Source: a virus. Taken from it: a stretch of 55,411 nucleotides of DNA. Shown here piece by piece: positions 9,601-18,671 of the stretch. The notes beneath the pieces were generated by a model. The model worked only from the letters and a program-made list of their open reading frames with translations. It had not been told where the DNA came from and ran no database searches. The translations under genes were made by a program, and so were the position numbers. Every line of letters begins with the position of its first letter. Position 1 is the first letter of the stretch. Location of the stretch: the IMG/VR virus record IMGVR_UViG_3300008999_000007, positions 1 through 55,411 of that record. One strand, given 5' to 3'.

Positions 9601-10684
9601 ATCTGAACTAACTAATTTATACTTTACAAACGCAAGAGTTTATTCTGCAGTTACAGGTAACTTGGCATTAAAAGCCAATATTGCTGACCTTACAACAGCA
9701 AATGTTACTGAGCTAACTAATTTATACTTTACCAACGCAAGATCAATTGCGGCCTTGACAGCAGGTCAAAGTATTACTATAGATGCTAATGGTAGGATTA
9801 ATTCCTCAGCTGTTGGCGGTGGCGGTGGTTCGACCTATGGTGATTCAAACGTAGCAGCGCTAGGGTATGCAACAAATGCTAACGTTGCATTAAAAGCCAA
9901 TATTACAGATCTCACCACGGCAAATGTTACCGAGGTTACAAACTTATATTACACACAAGCAAGATTTGATACCGCTCTAGGTAACAAGACAACGAGTAAT
10001 GTTACCGAAGGAACAAATTTATACTTTACAAACGCAAGAGTTTATTCTGCAGTTACAGGTAACTTAGCATTAAAGTCTAATGTAACAGACTTAACGACAG
10101 CAAACGTATCCGAGTTAACAAATCTGTATTATACTAATGCCAGAGTCTATTCTAATGTAACGTCGCTTGGTTATATTACAGCAAGCTCATTATCAGGCTA
10201 TGCAACTAATACACAATTAGCTTCTTTTATAACTTCAGCTAGCCTGACAACAGCGAATGTATCTGAACTAACTAATCTGTATTTTACAAACGCAAGAGTT
10301 TATTCATCCTTAACTGCAGGTGCAGGTATATCAATATCCAGTGGTACAATAAGTGCTGCACCTAGAATTGTTGCAATTACTGATGCAGCCTCGGTAACCA
10401 TTGACGGTGATACAACAGATATTGCCACTCAAGTTAATACCCAGGCTGTAGGTACACTCACTATTAATGCTGTAACCGGTACATTAAGTAATGGCCAAAA
10501 GATTATTTTTAGACTACAATCTACGAACGTCCAAACGTTTAGCTGGAATGCTGTCTTTGTAGGATCAACTGATCTGGCTCTACCAACGGTATCATCGGGT
10601 GCCAGTAAGTATGATTATGTAGGGTTCATGTACAATACGACTGCATCAAAATGGCAGTTGTTGGCTAAGAATTTTGGGTTTTAA
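6656..10684 (+). CDS. Giant repeat-rich tail fibre (1342 aa)
   Basis: The N-terminus (MALNFPSTPSANAVYTYNGRSWTYNG, two blocks) matches that of the preceding fibre, suggesting the same attachment point on the virion. About 24 copies (by eye) of a repeat with core ELTNLYFTNARVYSAVTGN follow, separated by LTTANV and ALKSNV linkers. Interspersed modules read LTAGQNITLDANGRINS and GYATNTQL. The C-terminal ~110 residues (from about APRIVAITDAASVTI) form a different beta domain ending WQLLAKNFGF, a likely tip. Length and modularity point to a long fibre or side fibre. The repeats are near-identical at DNA level and could recombine. The receptor is unknown. Confidence 0.75.
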   Translation: MALNFPSTPSANAVYTYNGRSWTYNGNAWALTTAVLDTSVIPESGNLYFTNARVVSALTAGQNITLDGNGRINASVSGGGGGGNVDSVAGATGAVSNVQIAAAVSSSGILTTANIVELTNLYYTQARFDTALGNKTTSNVTEGANLYFTDARVYSNVTSLGYITSSALSGYATNTQLASFATTTNVLLKSNITDLTTANVVELTNLYFTNARVYSAVTGNLALKSNVADLTTANVSELTNLYYTNARVYSAVTGNLALKSNVVDLTTSNVSELTNLYYTDARVYSNVTQRLASLDTNVIPSVSEVYSLGSPSFKFKDLYLSGNTILLGATTLSSTDDGLTVSSIRSNVWNGLYTSNVVETAGNLYYTNARVYAAVTGNLALKSNVVDLTTANVTELTNLYYTNARVYSAVTGNLALKSNVVDLTTANVAELTNLYYTDARVYSAVTGNLALKSNIADLTTANVTELNNLYFTNARVYSNVTSLGYITSSALTGYATNTQLTSFATVSNVLLKANITDLTTANVSELTNLYFTDARVYSAVTGNLALKSNVSDLTTANVSELTNLYFTNARVVSALTAGQNITLDANGRINSTATGGAGGSVDSVAGATGNISNVQLAAGITSSGILTTANVAELTNLYYTNARVYSAVTGNLALKSNIADLTTANVAELTNLYYTDARVYSNVSALGYITTASLSGYATTSYVGNALANLVASAPASLDTLNELATALGNDNNFSTTVLTYIGTKANTVSLTTANVSELTNLYFTNARSIAALTAGQSITIDANGRINSSAVGGSSYGDSNVALLGYATNANVALKANTADLTTANVVELTNLYYTNARVYSNVVSIGYITSSALSGYATNSQLASYATNAQLTSYQTLANATLKANVTDLTTANVVELTNLYFTNARVYSAVTGNLVLKANIADLTTANVTEVTNLYFTNARVYSNVTSLGYITSSALTGYATNTQLTSYVTSASLTTANVSELTNLYFTNARVYSAVTGNLALKANIADLTTANVTELTNLYFTNARSIAALTAGQSITIDANGRINSSAVGGGGGSTYGDSNVAALGYATNANVALKANITDLTTANVTEVTNLYYTQARFDTALGNKTTSNVTEGTNLYFTNARVYSAVTGNLALKSNVTDLTTANVSELTNLYYTNARVYSNVTSLGYITASSLSGYATNTQLASFITSASLTTANVSELTNLYFTNARVYSSLTAGAGISISSGTISAAPRIVAITDAASVTIDGDTTDIATQVNTQAVGTLTINAVTGTLSNGQKIIFRLQSTNVQTFSWNAVFVGSTDLALPTVSSGASKYDYVGFMYNTTASKWQLLAKNFGF
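6780..10315 (+). repeat. Array of in-frame fibre repeats (NLYFTNAR units)
   Basis: Roughly 24 imperfect copies encoding NLY(F/Y)T(N/D/Q)AR plus variable linkers. Related single copies occur in the genes at 3524, 3889 and 4531. Copies differ mostly at synonymous sites. The array is coding throughout and has no CRISPR-like constant spacing. Confidence 0.85.
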
Positions 10685-10702
10685 ATTATTAAGGAGTAAA
10701 TT

Positions 10703-10975
10703 ATGGCAGATATTATCAATAACGTCAACGGGATGGTACAGATTATTTTTGAGAGAACTACAAGTGATGGATTAAAATATAGAGATTCATTATTGTTTGC
10801 TCAATCCGCATATGATAGTATGACCCCAGAATCAATTTCTGCATTACAACAGGCAAAATTTGAACGGTGGGTTGCCATGGTAACCGGTACAGCCGTTGAT
10901 GAGCCAGAACCCGTTGATGAATCAGCTCCTGTTGAAGAAGCAGCACCAATTGATGACCCAACTGTAGAGACATAA
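10703..10975 (+). CDS. Small acidic-tailed protein between fibre genes
   Basis: A 90-aa protein. Residues 1-62 look like a compact alpha/beta domain (VNGMVQIIFERTTSDGLKYRDSLLF), and residues 63-90 are a Pro/Glu/Asp/Ala-rich tail (EPEPVDESAPVEEAAP). A good AAGGAG ribosome site precedes it, and it ends 2 bases before the next gene. Small proteins of this kind between a fibre and an adhesin gene are sometimes assembly chaperones, but no family is recognised here. Confidence 0.6.
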   Translation: MADIINNVNGMVQIIFERTTSDGLKYRDSLLFAQSAYDSMTPESISALQQAKFERWVAMVTGTAVDEPEPVDESAPVEEAAPIDDPTVET

Positions 10976-10977
10976 CA

Positions 10978-13900
10978 ATGGCAGCAAAATATTGGCTATT
11001 AGCTGGTACAGGTACCTGGTCAACAATAACTACACCGTGGCGCACTGCTGATGCCGGTTCAACCCTGGTCGCTGCCCCAACATCTGTCGACGATGTATAT
11101 TTTAATACTGTTAACCCCGGAACTGTTACCCTATCTGGTACCCTGAGCTGTAAGAGTTTAAACATTAACACCGGTAGTGCAATGACCTTTACTGGCACCG
11201 GTACCGTGCAAATATCAGGTAATATAACAGTTCCAAGTAATATTACCTGGAATGGTATGGGTAATATGAACATAGTTGGTACTAACATTACTCACGAAAT
11301 TTACTTCGTTCCTGCTACAGGGGGACCACCCCTTGCGTTATCCGGAGCGGGGGGTGTGCATAATTGGAATTCTGGGTATACAACCAGACTATTAACATCA
11401 GCCTTCAGTTTCGCTGGTGCCCAAACCGGTGCTGTACTTAATATGAATGACAATACATTCACAGTTGGCACCTTTACTTCCTCCGGTACTTCTTCCAGAA
11501 CAATTAATTTTGGAGGCTATAGCGGTGCCATATACACTGTTACAACCACAGCCGCTACTGTTAATGTAAATTGCGCTGATGCTACTTTACTGACTGTTAC
11601 GGGTACGGCAAATTTATATGCCACAATGAATGTAAGCCGTGTTTTTTCCCTTGGTACCACATCATCCACAGCATTTCAAACCACTGGGTTTAATTTAACC
11701 ATAATTAGCGGGGCTAGTACAGTTCTTATAACTACAGCAGGTTGGGTAAGAAACCTCAATCTTTCAGGCTATACCGGCCTCATTACAGCTGTAACTACCC
11801 TTAACATAACTACAGCTTTCTCGGCACCGGACACGGGTGGCGCACTTACAGGGCTTAATATTACAACAAGAGGAAGCGTTGGCGAGGTTTATTTTTACGG
11901 AAAAGGTAGGACTCTAGGTGCAATTGTCTTTAATATGGGTGCACTTACAGCGGTGTATTGTGATAGTTTCAATTGTTTAACAATTACCCAGACCTCTGGG
12001 TACATAGATTGGTATTATGCTACAATAATCTGTTCATCAACTATTTCATGGACTGGTACAGCGGCTAACTCATTATGGACAAATGGCGTAACAATTTCCT
12101 GTACACAATTCAATTTATCAGGTGCTACAGCTTACATTGAAATTGAATTCATGACTATAAATTGTTCGTCTGGTGTAAGCCATACCAGCGGAACTCTTAG
12201 ACTAAAAGATGGTGCACTTAATTTAGGTAACGGTACCTCTACTGGTAGCTATGTTTTTGGCGGCGGTACTCTCGACCTAAATGATCGGGTACTGACGGCA
12301 ATAAATACATTTTCTTCATCTGCCTCAAGTACCCGAACAATCAGTACCGGTACGTATAACACCGGCTACATAGTGTGCAGGGCAGTCCAGATGAGTACCC
12401 TTACAGGTTTTACTTGGACGAATGGGAACGTGGGGTTTTTTGAAATTAGTGCAACTGCAACCGCAGCAACGTCCGTTATTCTCAACGTTGGAGTATCCGC
12501 CGCCGGTCTTACGGCCACTAATAGACCTAGTGTTAGATTTACTACCCTCAACGTTGGAATATCTGGTCCTAATATTAATGGCTATTTTGACACTTTAGAT
12601 TTTGGAACAATAGACACTTCTGTTGGTGCGCCAACATTTTGTAATGCTAGAAACTTAGTCATATCAGCAACTGGTAATTTTACTGCATTTAATGCAACCA
12701 TTGGTACTAGTACCACAGGGGCAGGCTTTTGGGGTAATAACAATCTTATAGGTTCCTTGACGGTAACTGGTACTTTTGGTACGAATGTGGGTATGTATGG
12801 CACGTGCCGTGTGACAAACTGGACTACCCAGTCTGGTGATCTATTTTCTTCGGCTTACCCGTACGGTTATGACAGTATAATTGTGACGGGTTCCTGGTCA
12901 TGGAATAGCACTAATTTTAGAATACATCAAACCCCGTACGAGTCTGCGCCAGACATTACATGTGTAACATGCAGTTTATCAAACACAACTTGGAACCCAC
13001 AATGGCCTACAAATTTTACTTGTACAGGTACCATTAATGTTAGTCTCGCTGCTCAATTTTATCAAGGAGCTTCTGCGAATGGTTTTAATACCTGTACAAG
13101 TATAAATCAATCTGGGACAGGAAGTTTGGTAAATTTGACGGGATTTATTTTAACTGGGGGTTATACCCATACTGCAGGAACACTAAATTTAAACGGGTAT
13201 AATTTAGATATTGCTACAACTTACAGCGCCACTGGTAGTCTAACTAGAGTTTTAAATTTCGGTGGTGGGTTTATAGTTCTCAACTCCACAGGCAGTAGTG
13301 CTTTAAGTGCCACATCTATTACAAATATGACAACCGACCAAACAGGTGGGTTTACTACAACAGGTGGTGCCAGCCGAAAAAATATTGATTGGGGATCAAC
13401 TGGTGGTTCAATTGCCAATGCAGTATCTTTTTATATGACAGGAGGTGGTGGTTTATATCCAAATATTACTACTGGTAGTTGGTTCAAGGTACTTGACCTA
13501 TCAGGATTAGATAACTCCTCCACAACTGCAACCGCTAGATCTATTAATATTACCGAGGGGTTAATTCTTCCTCCAACTGGTGGAGGTGTTAGTTATAATT
13601 TTAGTAATTGGACTGTTGTGTTTCAAGGACCTACACTTGCATCAGGTATAACGGGTTATTTAAATTTAAATGATAATATAAATCAATCAACAGGTACGTT
13701 AGCGTCATTAGCGTTTAATATGACAGGTACAGTACGTTTAGACACTGAAGTATCCGTTGGCCCTTCTGGGTCAAGTGTTACGGGGATAACAACACTTACC
13801 CAGGGCACTCTTGACATGAATGGGCAAAATTTATACACTAATACTTTTTCCTCTAGCAATACAAATACAAGAGCAATCCTGTTTAGCGGTAACATATACA

Positions 13901-15780
13901 TAACCTCCACCAACAGCGCTGGTCCTATAACCATGACCAATGCTACTAACTGTACCATTGCACCAGGTTCAGCTGGTGGTTTTTTTGTAGCCATGAATAT
14001 AAATAAATTAATGGATTTTGGTTCTTCCGGGGGCAATCTGCAGCCATTTGCCCCTAATCTTACTTTTACAGTCCAAAGTAGCGCAGCAGTCATCCCCGTA
14101 CCTACCTTTGTTTCAGGCAGCTATTTTGGTGCCTTAGATATATCAGTTTCCTCGGCTACCATACCTTTTGCCAATTTAAATGCTACGTCTATAAATTTAG
14201 GGACTGGTAATTACTCTAGTATCCTCCTCACGATGTATGGAACAGGTTCTATTTCAGCTCCTGTGGACCAACAACTTGGAGGGTTAACAATAGGTAATGG
14301 AAGCGCGATAACAACAACTTTAAATGTAAGTTTAAGGGCAACCCAACTTGTTGTTGCTAATGGTAGTACACTAAACACACAAGGGTACTCTTTAACCTCT
14401 GTTACTAATCAATTAATAGGTGATATACAATTAGGCGGGGGTACGTTTGCGGCAGGTACTAGTGTCACCCATGTCTTAGGTACAGTGTCATTACAAGGTG
14501 GTATACTTAGTACCGTGGGTTATACGCTTACAACGGGTACAATAGATTTAGGTACAGGTGGAACTTTAAGTACACAAACGTTTACTTCATCAAGTTCATC
14601 TTCAAGAGCCATTAACGGGACAGGTACGGTTAATTGTGCAGGTAATTGGTCGGTGACAAATGGTGCTACCTTTACCAAAGATTCCAATTACACATTAAAC
14701 ATGAGTAGCACAAGTGCGAAGACATTTGCAGGTGGTGGGGGAACGTACGGAAACCTTGTACAAACCGGCGCTGGTACCTTAACTATTACAGGATCTAATA
14801 CATTCAATGATGTACAGCAGAATTTAGTAGCACCCGCTGCTGCCAGCCAGGCGTTATATGATACACCTGGGTGGTATTTCTGGACTGTCCCGGCTGGGGT
14901 TTACAGTATCAGTGCAGTAGCAATTGGAGGGGGAGGGGGAGCTTTCTGGGGTCCTGGACATCTTTCCAGCTCACCTGGAGGAGGCGGTGGGGGGCTATCT
15001 TACGGTAACTCCATGTCAGTATTCCCTGGCCAAGTTCTTACAGTGATTGTTGGAGCTGGAGGTGATGGGAGAGCAAATGGACCTTCTTTAACTTACCCTA
15101 ATCTTGGAAATTCTGGAGGAACAAGTATCCTGAGTAGCAGTAATACCCCGTGGATATCCGGTGGAGGGGGTGTAGCGGGTACTTACCAAACCACCACTTC
15201 TAACCCTGGAGGTGCAGGAGGTGCCAGTGGTGGTACTTTACGCACAGGGGGATTTGCCGGGGGCTCAGGAGGCTCAGTTAGTGCTGACAATATGCCAGGA
15301 GCCGGTGGTGGTGGTGCCGGGGGATATTCTGGTGTGGGTGGTAGTGCTACTGCTGTAACAGTTGTAACTGGTCATGCAGGTAATGCAGCAGCAGCCGGCG
15401 GAGGGGGAGGGGGCTCGGGTGGCTCTGGTAGTACAGTTCAATTTGGTGGTGCTGCAGGTGGTGGAGTAGGTGCACAGGGCATAGGATCCACTGGCGCAGG
15501 TGGTCCAATAAGTAATCTCTTGAATTGGTACGATGGTGGTGGAGGTGGAGGATCAGGAGGCGCCGTAGGAGGAGGTCCAGCTGATGATGGATCCATTGGT
15601 CAAGAGGGCGCCGGTAGAGGTGGAGGATACGGGGGTGGAGGTGGAGGCGGTGCAGATGATGGTACTGCAGCAGAGGGTAATAATTGGCACGTAGGAGGAT
15701 CACCATTTGGCGGTCACGGTGCTGTTCGTATTATATGGGGTACCGGACGTTCTTTCCCAAGTGCAGCAGCAGATGTATAA
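10978..15780 (+). CDS. Very large adhesin with polyglycine-rich tip (1600 aa)
   Basis: About 1280 residues of repetitive beta-strand sequence are rich in Thr, Ser, Asn and Gly, with recurring units such as TLNLGNGTSTGSY, GTLDLNDRVLTAI and FTSSSSSSRAI; this looks like a beta-solenoid or filamentous adhesin. From about 1295 (WYFWTVPAGVYSISAVAIGG) it becomes a glycine-rich domain with many GGGGG blocks, ending GGHGAVRIIWGTG. The WxVPAGV opening and the GAVRIIW closing match the glycine-rich domain found at phage fibre tips, where polyglycine helices pack as in the T4-like S16 adhesin. It follows the 90-aa gene closely and has no obvious signal peptide. A role in host recognition is inferred. Confidence 0.7.
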   Translation: MAAKYWLLAGTGTWSTITTPWRTADAGSTLVAAPTSVDDVYFNTVNPGTVTLSGTLSCKSLNINTGSAMTFTGTGTVQISGNITVPSNITWNGMGNMNIVGTNITHEIYFVPATGGPPLALSGAGGVHNWNSGYTTRLLTSAFSFAGAQTGAVLNMNDNTFTVGTFTSSGTSSRTINFGGYSGAIYTVTTTAATVNVNCADATLLTVTGTANLYATMNVSRVFSLGTTSSTAFQTTGFNLTIISGASTVLITTAGWVRNLNLSGYTGLITAVTTLNITTAFSAPDTGGALTGLNITTRGSVGEVYFYGKGRTLGAIVFNMGALTAVYCDSFNCLTITQTSGYIDWYYATIICSSTISWTGTAANSLWTNGVTISCTQFNLSGATAYIEIEFMTINCSSGVSHTSGTLRLKDGALNLGNGTSTGSYVFGGGTLDLNDRVLTAINTFSSSASSTRTISTGTYNTGYIVCRAVQMSTLTGFTWTNGNVGFFEISATATAATSVILNVGVSAAGLTATNRPSVRFTTLNVGISGPNINGYFDTLDFGTIDTSVGAPTFCNARNLVISATGNFTAFNATIGTSTTGAGFWGNNNLIGSLTVTGTFGTNVGMYGTCRVTNWTTQSGDLFSSAYPYGYDSIIVTGSWSWNSTNFRIHQTPYESAPDITCVTCSLSNTTWNPQWPTNFTCTGTINVSLAAQFYQGASANGFNTCTSINQSGTGSLVNLTGFILTGGYTHTAGTLNLNGYNLDIATTYSATGSLTRVLNFGGGFIVLNSTGSSALSATSITNMTTDQTGGFTTTGGASRKNIDWGSTGGSIANAVSFYMTGGGGLYPNITTGSWFKVLDLSGLDNSSTTATARSINITEGLILPPTGGGVSYNFSNWTVVFQGPTLASGITGYLNLNDNINQSTGTLASLAFNMTGTVRLDTEVSVGPSGSSVTGITTLTQGTLDMNGQNLYTNTFSSSNTNTRAILFSGNIYITSTNSAGPITMTNATNCTIAPGSAGGFFVAMNINKLMDFGSSGGNLQPFAPNLTFTVQSSAAVIPVPTFVSGSYFGALDISVSSATIPFANLNATSINLGTGNYSSILLTMYGTGSISAPVDQQLGGLTIGNGSAITTTLNVSLRATQLVVANGSTLNTQGYSLTSVTNQLIGDIQLGGGTFAAGTSVTHVLGTVSLQGGILSTVGYTLTTGTIDLGTGGTLSTQTFTSSSSSSRAINGTGTVNCAGNWSVTNGATFTKDSNYTLNMSSTSAKTFAGGGGTYGNLVQTGAGTLTITGSNTFNDVQQNLVAPAAASQALYDTPGWYFWTVPAGVYSISAVAIGGGGGAFWGPGHLSSSPGGGGGGLSYGNSMSVFPGQVLTVIVGAGGDGRANGPSLTYPNLGNSGGTSILSSSNTPWISGGGGVAGTYQTTTSNPGGAGGASGGTLRTGGFAGGSGGSVSADNMPGAGGGGAGGYSGVGGSATAVTVVTGHAGNAAAAGGGGGGSGGSGSTVQFGGAAGGGVGAQGIGSTGAGGPISNLLNWYDGGGGGGSGGAVGGGPADDGSIGQEGAGRGGGYGGGGGGGADDGTAAEGNNWHVGGSPFGGHGAVRIIWGTGRSFPSAAADV

Positions 15781-15792
15781 TAGAGTATAGTC

Positions 15793-16095
15793 ATGGCAAC
15801 AATTACTTTTACAGCAGGTACAACTACAACGGTAACGGATTTTACCCTATCCGGTACGGCTGGAAATTTAGTAACGATAAACAGCTCGTCCCAAGGCACC
15901 CAGTTTACGCTATCTAAAGCCTCTGGTGCTGTATCTGTTGATTATATAAGCATTGAAGATAGTAATGCTACAGGGGGCGCAACCTGGGCGGCTGGAGGAA
16001 ATTCATCCAATGTAAATAATAACTCTGGATGGACATTTGGAGCTGCTCCTCCCCCCTCGTACGCGATAACAGGCCAGTTCATGGCATTCTTTTAA
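15793..16095 (+). CDS. Small beta-structured fibre-associated protein
   Basis: A 100-aa protein. The segment SVDYISIEDSNATGGATWAAG followed by NSSNVNNNSGWTF is a capping motif seen at the end of right-handed beta-helix repeats in phage and bacterial surface proteins. It may be a detached C-terminal piece of a fibre or a small decoration protein. It starts 12 bases after the giant adhesin and is probably co-transcribed. No catalytic residues are visible. Confidence 0.55.
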   Translation: MATITFTAGTTTTVTDFTLSGTAGNLVTINSSSQGTQFTLSKASGAVSVDYISIEDSNATGGATWAAGGNSSNVNNNSGWTFGAAPPPSYAITGQFMAFF

Positions 16096-16112
16096 TTACC
16101 AGTCTTATTATC

Positions 16113-16120
16113 TATAAATA
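16113..16120 (+). promoter_or_regulatory. T4-type late promoter for the neck genes
   Basis: Exact TATAAATA 27 bases before the gp13 start, with a TAGGAAAC ribosome site between them. Confidence 0.8.
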
Positions 16121-16146
16121 TAGCGTGTAATTTAGGAAACCAATAA

Positions 16147-17100
16147 ATGTCATCACCATCATCCAGGCAAAATCTCATAGATTACTGCTTTAGAAAACTA
16201 GGTCACCCAGTTATTGAAATTAACGTTGATGATGACCAGGTTGAAGACCGAATTGATGAAGCATTTCAATATTACCGAGACTTCCACTACGATGCGGTTG
16301 AGAAGGTTTATCTGAAAGAACTAATTACCGCCTCGCTACTTCAAATTGTAGGGGTTAATGCTGCATCTTTTACTAATGGGGAGCTTATTACCGGTGCTAC
16401 CTCGGGGGCTACTGGATATGTACATTCTAATATAGCGTCAAACAGAATGTATATCTTTAAGATAACAGGTACATTTACCGTAGGTGAAACATTTACAGGT
16501 GCCCAATCCGGTATATCCGCTGTCGTACAAACTATTACTCTTGGTAATTATGACAATCAGTATATAACTCTTCCTGACTCTGTTATAGGGGTTGAAAGAA
16601 TATTACAGTTGTCTAACAATATTAACGGTACAGGTATGTTTAACGTCCAGTATCAACTGATGTTGAATAATATTCAATCCCTGACAAATACAGACATAAT
16701 ATATTATTCACAACTTAAAACTCACTTAAACTTAATTAATGACCTGCTGACAGGTCAGAAGCCTATTAGGTTTAACCGTCATATGAATCGTATGTTCATA
16801 GACTTTAACTGGCAAATGGATGTTGAGGTTGGAGATTACATAATCATTGAAGCGTGGAGAACACTTAACCCTGATGACTACACCGATGTATATAATGATG
16901 GGTTCTTAAAGAGGTACTGTACTGCGTTGATTAAACAGCAATGGGGTATTAATATGAAGAAGTTTGAAGGAGTACTACTTCCTGGCGGTGTTACCTTAAA
17001 CGGTCAGAAGATATACGATGAGGCTGTTGAAGAGCTTGAGATTCTTAAGAAGGAAGTACAGGATACATACATGCTTCCTGTAGACTTTTTTACGGGTTGA
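16147..17100 (+). CDS. gp13: Neck protein gp13
   Basis: A 317-aa protein. The N-terminal pattern SSRQNLIDYCFRKLGHPVI followed by EINVDDDQVEDRIDEAFQYY is characteristic of the T4 gp13 family, a head-completion protein that with gp14 closes the head and joins it to the tail. The C-terminal part (QWGINMKKFEGVLLPGG) is also typical. Residues about 66-131 form an inserted beta segment with two copies of a GELITGATSGATG / GETFTGAQSG pattern, which I do not recall in T4 gp13. gp14 and gp15 follow in the canonical order. Confidence 0.9.
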   Translation: MSSPSSRQNLIDYCFRKLGHPVIEINVDDDQVEDRIDEAFQYYRDFHYDAVEKVYLKELITASLLQIVGVNAASFTNGELITGATSGATGYVHSNIASNRMYIFKITGTFTVGETFTGAQSGISAVVQTITLGNYDNQYITLPDSVIGVERILQLSNNINGTGMFNVQYQLMLNNIQSLTNTDIIYYSQLKTHLNLINDLLTGQKPIRFNRHMNRMFIDFNWQMDVEVGDYIIIEAWRTLNPDDYTDVYNDGFLKRYCTALIKQQWGINMKKFEGVLLPGGVTLNGQKIYDEAVEELEILKKEVQDTYMLPVDFFTG

Positions 17101-17115
17101 AGGATTTAGATCCTT
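17100..17115 (+). other. Small hairpin after gp13
   Basis: AAGGAT/ATCCTT stem with a TTAG loop right at the gp13 stop codon. No T-run follows, so it is a weak terminator at best; it could protect the 3' end or pause transcription. The remaining ~70 bases before gp14 hold nothing recognisable. Confidence 0.35.
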
Positions 17116-17182
17116 ATCTCACCAACCTACCAATGCATTATACATGCAAGGCAATAGAAAATCAACGTAGATATTCCAAATA

Positions 17183-17926
17183 ATGAGTACAAATTTTTAT
17201 TTTCAATCTGGTATACCTGGAGGCAGGTCATCCGAACAAAATCTTATAGAAGATTTAATGATCGAGTGCCTGAAAATATACGGGTTTGATACTTTTTATA
17301 TTCCAAGGGCAGCAGTAGCAGAGGATGATATTCTGGGAGAAGATGCTCTCAATAAGTACGACAGTGCATATGCATTAGAAATGTACATGCAAAACGTAAC
17401 TGGGTTTGAGGGTGATGGGGATCTGATGTCCAAGTTTGGGGTTGAAATTCGTGATACAGCTACCTTTTTAGTTTCAAGAAGAAGATGGGATGAGGTTATA
17501 GCAAGGTCCGGGGATGCTGTTCTAACAACAAGACCGGCAGAGGGTGATATAATTTACTTCCCTCTAACAAAAGCATACTTTGAAATCAAATTTGTTGAGT
17601 CAACAGACCCCTTCTTCCAAGTTGGTAAACTTTACGTTTATAAACTCCAATGTGAGTTAATGCAGTTCTCTTCAGAGAGATTTAATACCGGTGTATCTGA
17701 GATCGATGATATAGCAGCCGGTAAATCTATGGATATGAATGAGTATAATGTATTATTTGAGTCAGGCGATAGGTTCTTACTTGAATACTACTCTCCGTCA
17801 AGTTTAATTCTACAAAATTATACCATGGAAGATATTATTCCTAATTCTCAAAACGAGTCATTTACCGGTGAGATTTCGGTTCTAGATTTCTCTGAAACTA
17901 ACCCGTTTGGTGAAATAAATGCTTAA
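17183..17926 (+). CDS. gp14: Neck protein gp14
   Basis: A 247-aa protein. Recognisable gp14-family features are the start STNFYFQSGIPGGRSSEQNL, the block IECLKIYGFDTFYIPR, and VSRRRWDEVIARSG near residue 97. gp14 works with gp13 in the neck that seals the packaged head and docks the tail. The last bases overlap the gp15 start by 8, consistent with translational coupling. The start codon lacks a strong Shine-Dalgarno sequence. Confidence 0.92.
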   Translation: MSTNFYFQSGIPGGRSSEQNLIEDLMIECLKIYGFDTFYIPRAAVAEDDILGEDALNKYDSAYALEMYMQNVTGFEGDGDLMSKFGVEIRDTATFLVSRRRWDEVIARSGDAVLTTRPAEGDIIYFPLTKAYFEIKFVESTDPFFQVGKLYVYKLQCELMQFSSERFNTGVSEIDDIAAGKSMDMNEYNVLFESGDRFLLEYYSPSSLILQNYTMEDIIPNSQNESFTGEISVLDFSETNPFGEINA

Positions 17927-18671
17927 TCAGAAGTTTTACTGGGGTACAGTTCGGAAGTCTATCGTTGCATTTGGTAACCTATTTAACAACATTCACATAG
18001 ACAGAAGAGATGATGCAGGGACTGTTATTCAAAGTCTTAAGGTACCTCTATCGTATGCGCCTAAGAACAAGTTTCTGGCTCGTATAGCGGCTCAGCCAGA
18101 ATCGTTCACACAGAGTTTTCAAACCTATCTTCCTCGAATAGCTTTTGAGATGACAGGGTTAGCGTATGATCCAGGTAGAAGAATAAGTCTTGTACAACAG
18201 AATAGGGCTGCCAACAGTACCTCCACAACACTTAATGCCCAGTACGCGCCTACCCCGTATAATATAAATATGCTTCTATACGTCTATACTAAGAATCAAG
18301 ATGACGGGTTGCAAATTATAGAACAAATCTTACCATACTTTAATCCTGACTTTAATCTATCACTCAACGCCATGCCAGCGCTTGGCATTAAAAATGATTT
18401 ACCTGTAATCTTAGATAGCATTAGTTATGAGGATGAGTATGAAGGGGATTTTACAGCTAGAAGAGCAATTATATGGACATTATCCTTTACTCTGAAGCTT
18501 AACTTCTACGGGCCTATTAATAAACAGAGTCTTATTAAGACTACAACAGTTAACTCTTTTACGGATTCTGCTCTTTCAAATAAACAACAAACATTTACCT
18601 CTTCGGTAGATCCAACTGATGCTGTACCTGGTGATGATATTAGTACAATTGATTCTTTTGTGGACTTTTAA
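17919..18671 (+). CDS. gp15: Tail sheath stabiliser / completion protein gp15
   Basis: A 250-aa protein. The start MLNQKFYWGTVRKSIVAFG and the following LFNNIHIDRRD are diagnostic of the T4 gp15/gp3 tail-terminator family. The block VPLSYAPKNKFLARI is also typical. gp15 caps the finished tail and connects it to gp13/gp14. The order gp13-gp14-gp15 supports gp15 rather than gp3. It overlaps its neighbours at both ends. Confidence 0.92.
   Translation: MLNQKFYWGTVRKSIVAFGNLFNNIHIDRRDDAGTVIQSLKVPLSYAPKNKFLARIAAQPESFTQSFQTYLPRIAFEMTGLAYDPGRRISLVQQNRAANSTSTTLNAQYAPTPYNINMLLYVYTKNQDDGLQIIEQILPYFNPDFNLSLNAMPALGIKNDLPVILDSISYEDEYEGDFTARRAIIWTLSFTLKLNFYGPINKQSLIKTTTVNSFTDSALSNKQQTFTSSVDPTDAVPGDDISTIDSFVDF

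Noticed and set aside
6780-10315. Regular repeats that might be a CRISPR array
   Set aside because: The repeats are in one long open frame, vary in length and encode fibre units; there are no constant repeats with unique spacers.
10758-15899. Several long open frames on the minus strand of the large adhesin
   Set aside because: They lie opposite real plus-strand genes, have no ribosome sites and show low-complexity (for example His/Leu-rich) composition that mirrors Gly/Ser-rich coding.
13990-18270. Extra TATAAATA matches at about 13998 and 18266
   Set aside because: Both are inside coding sequence with no gene start close downstream.
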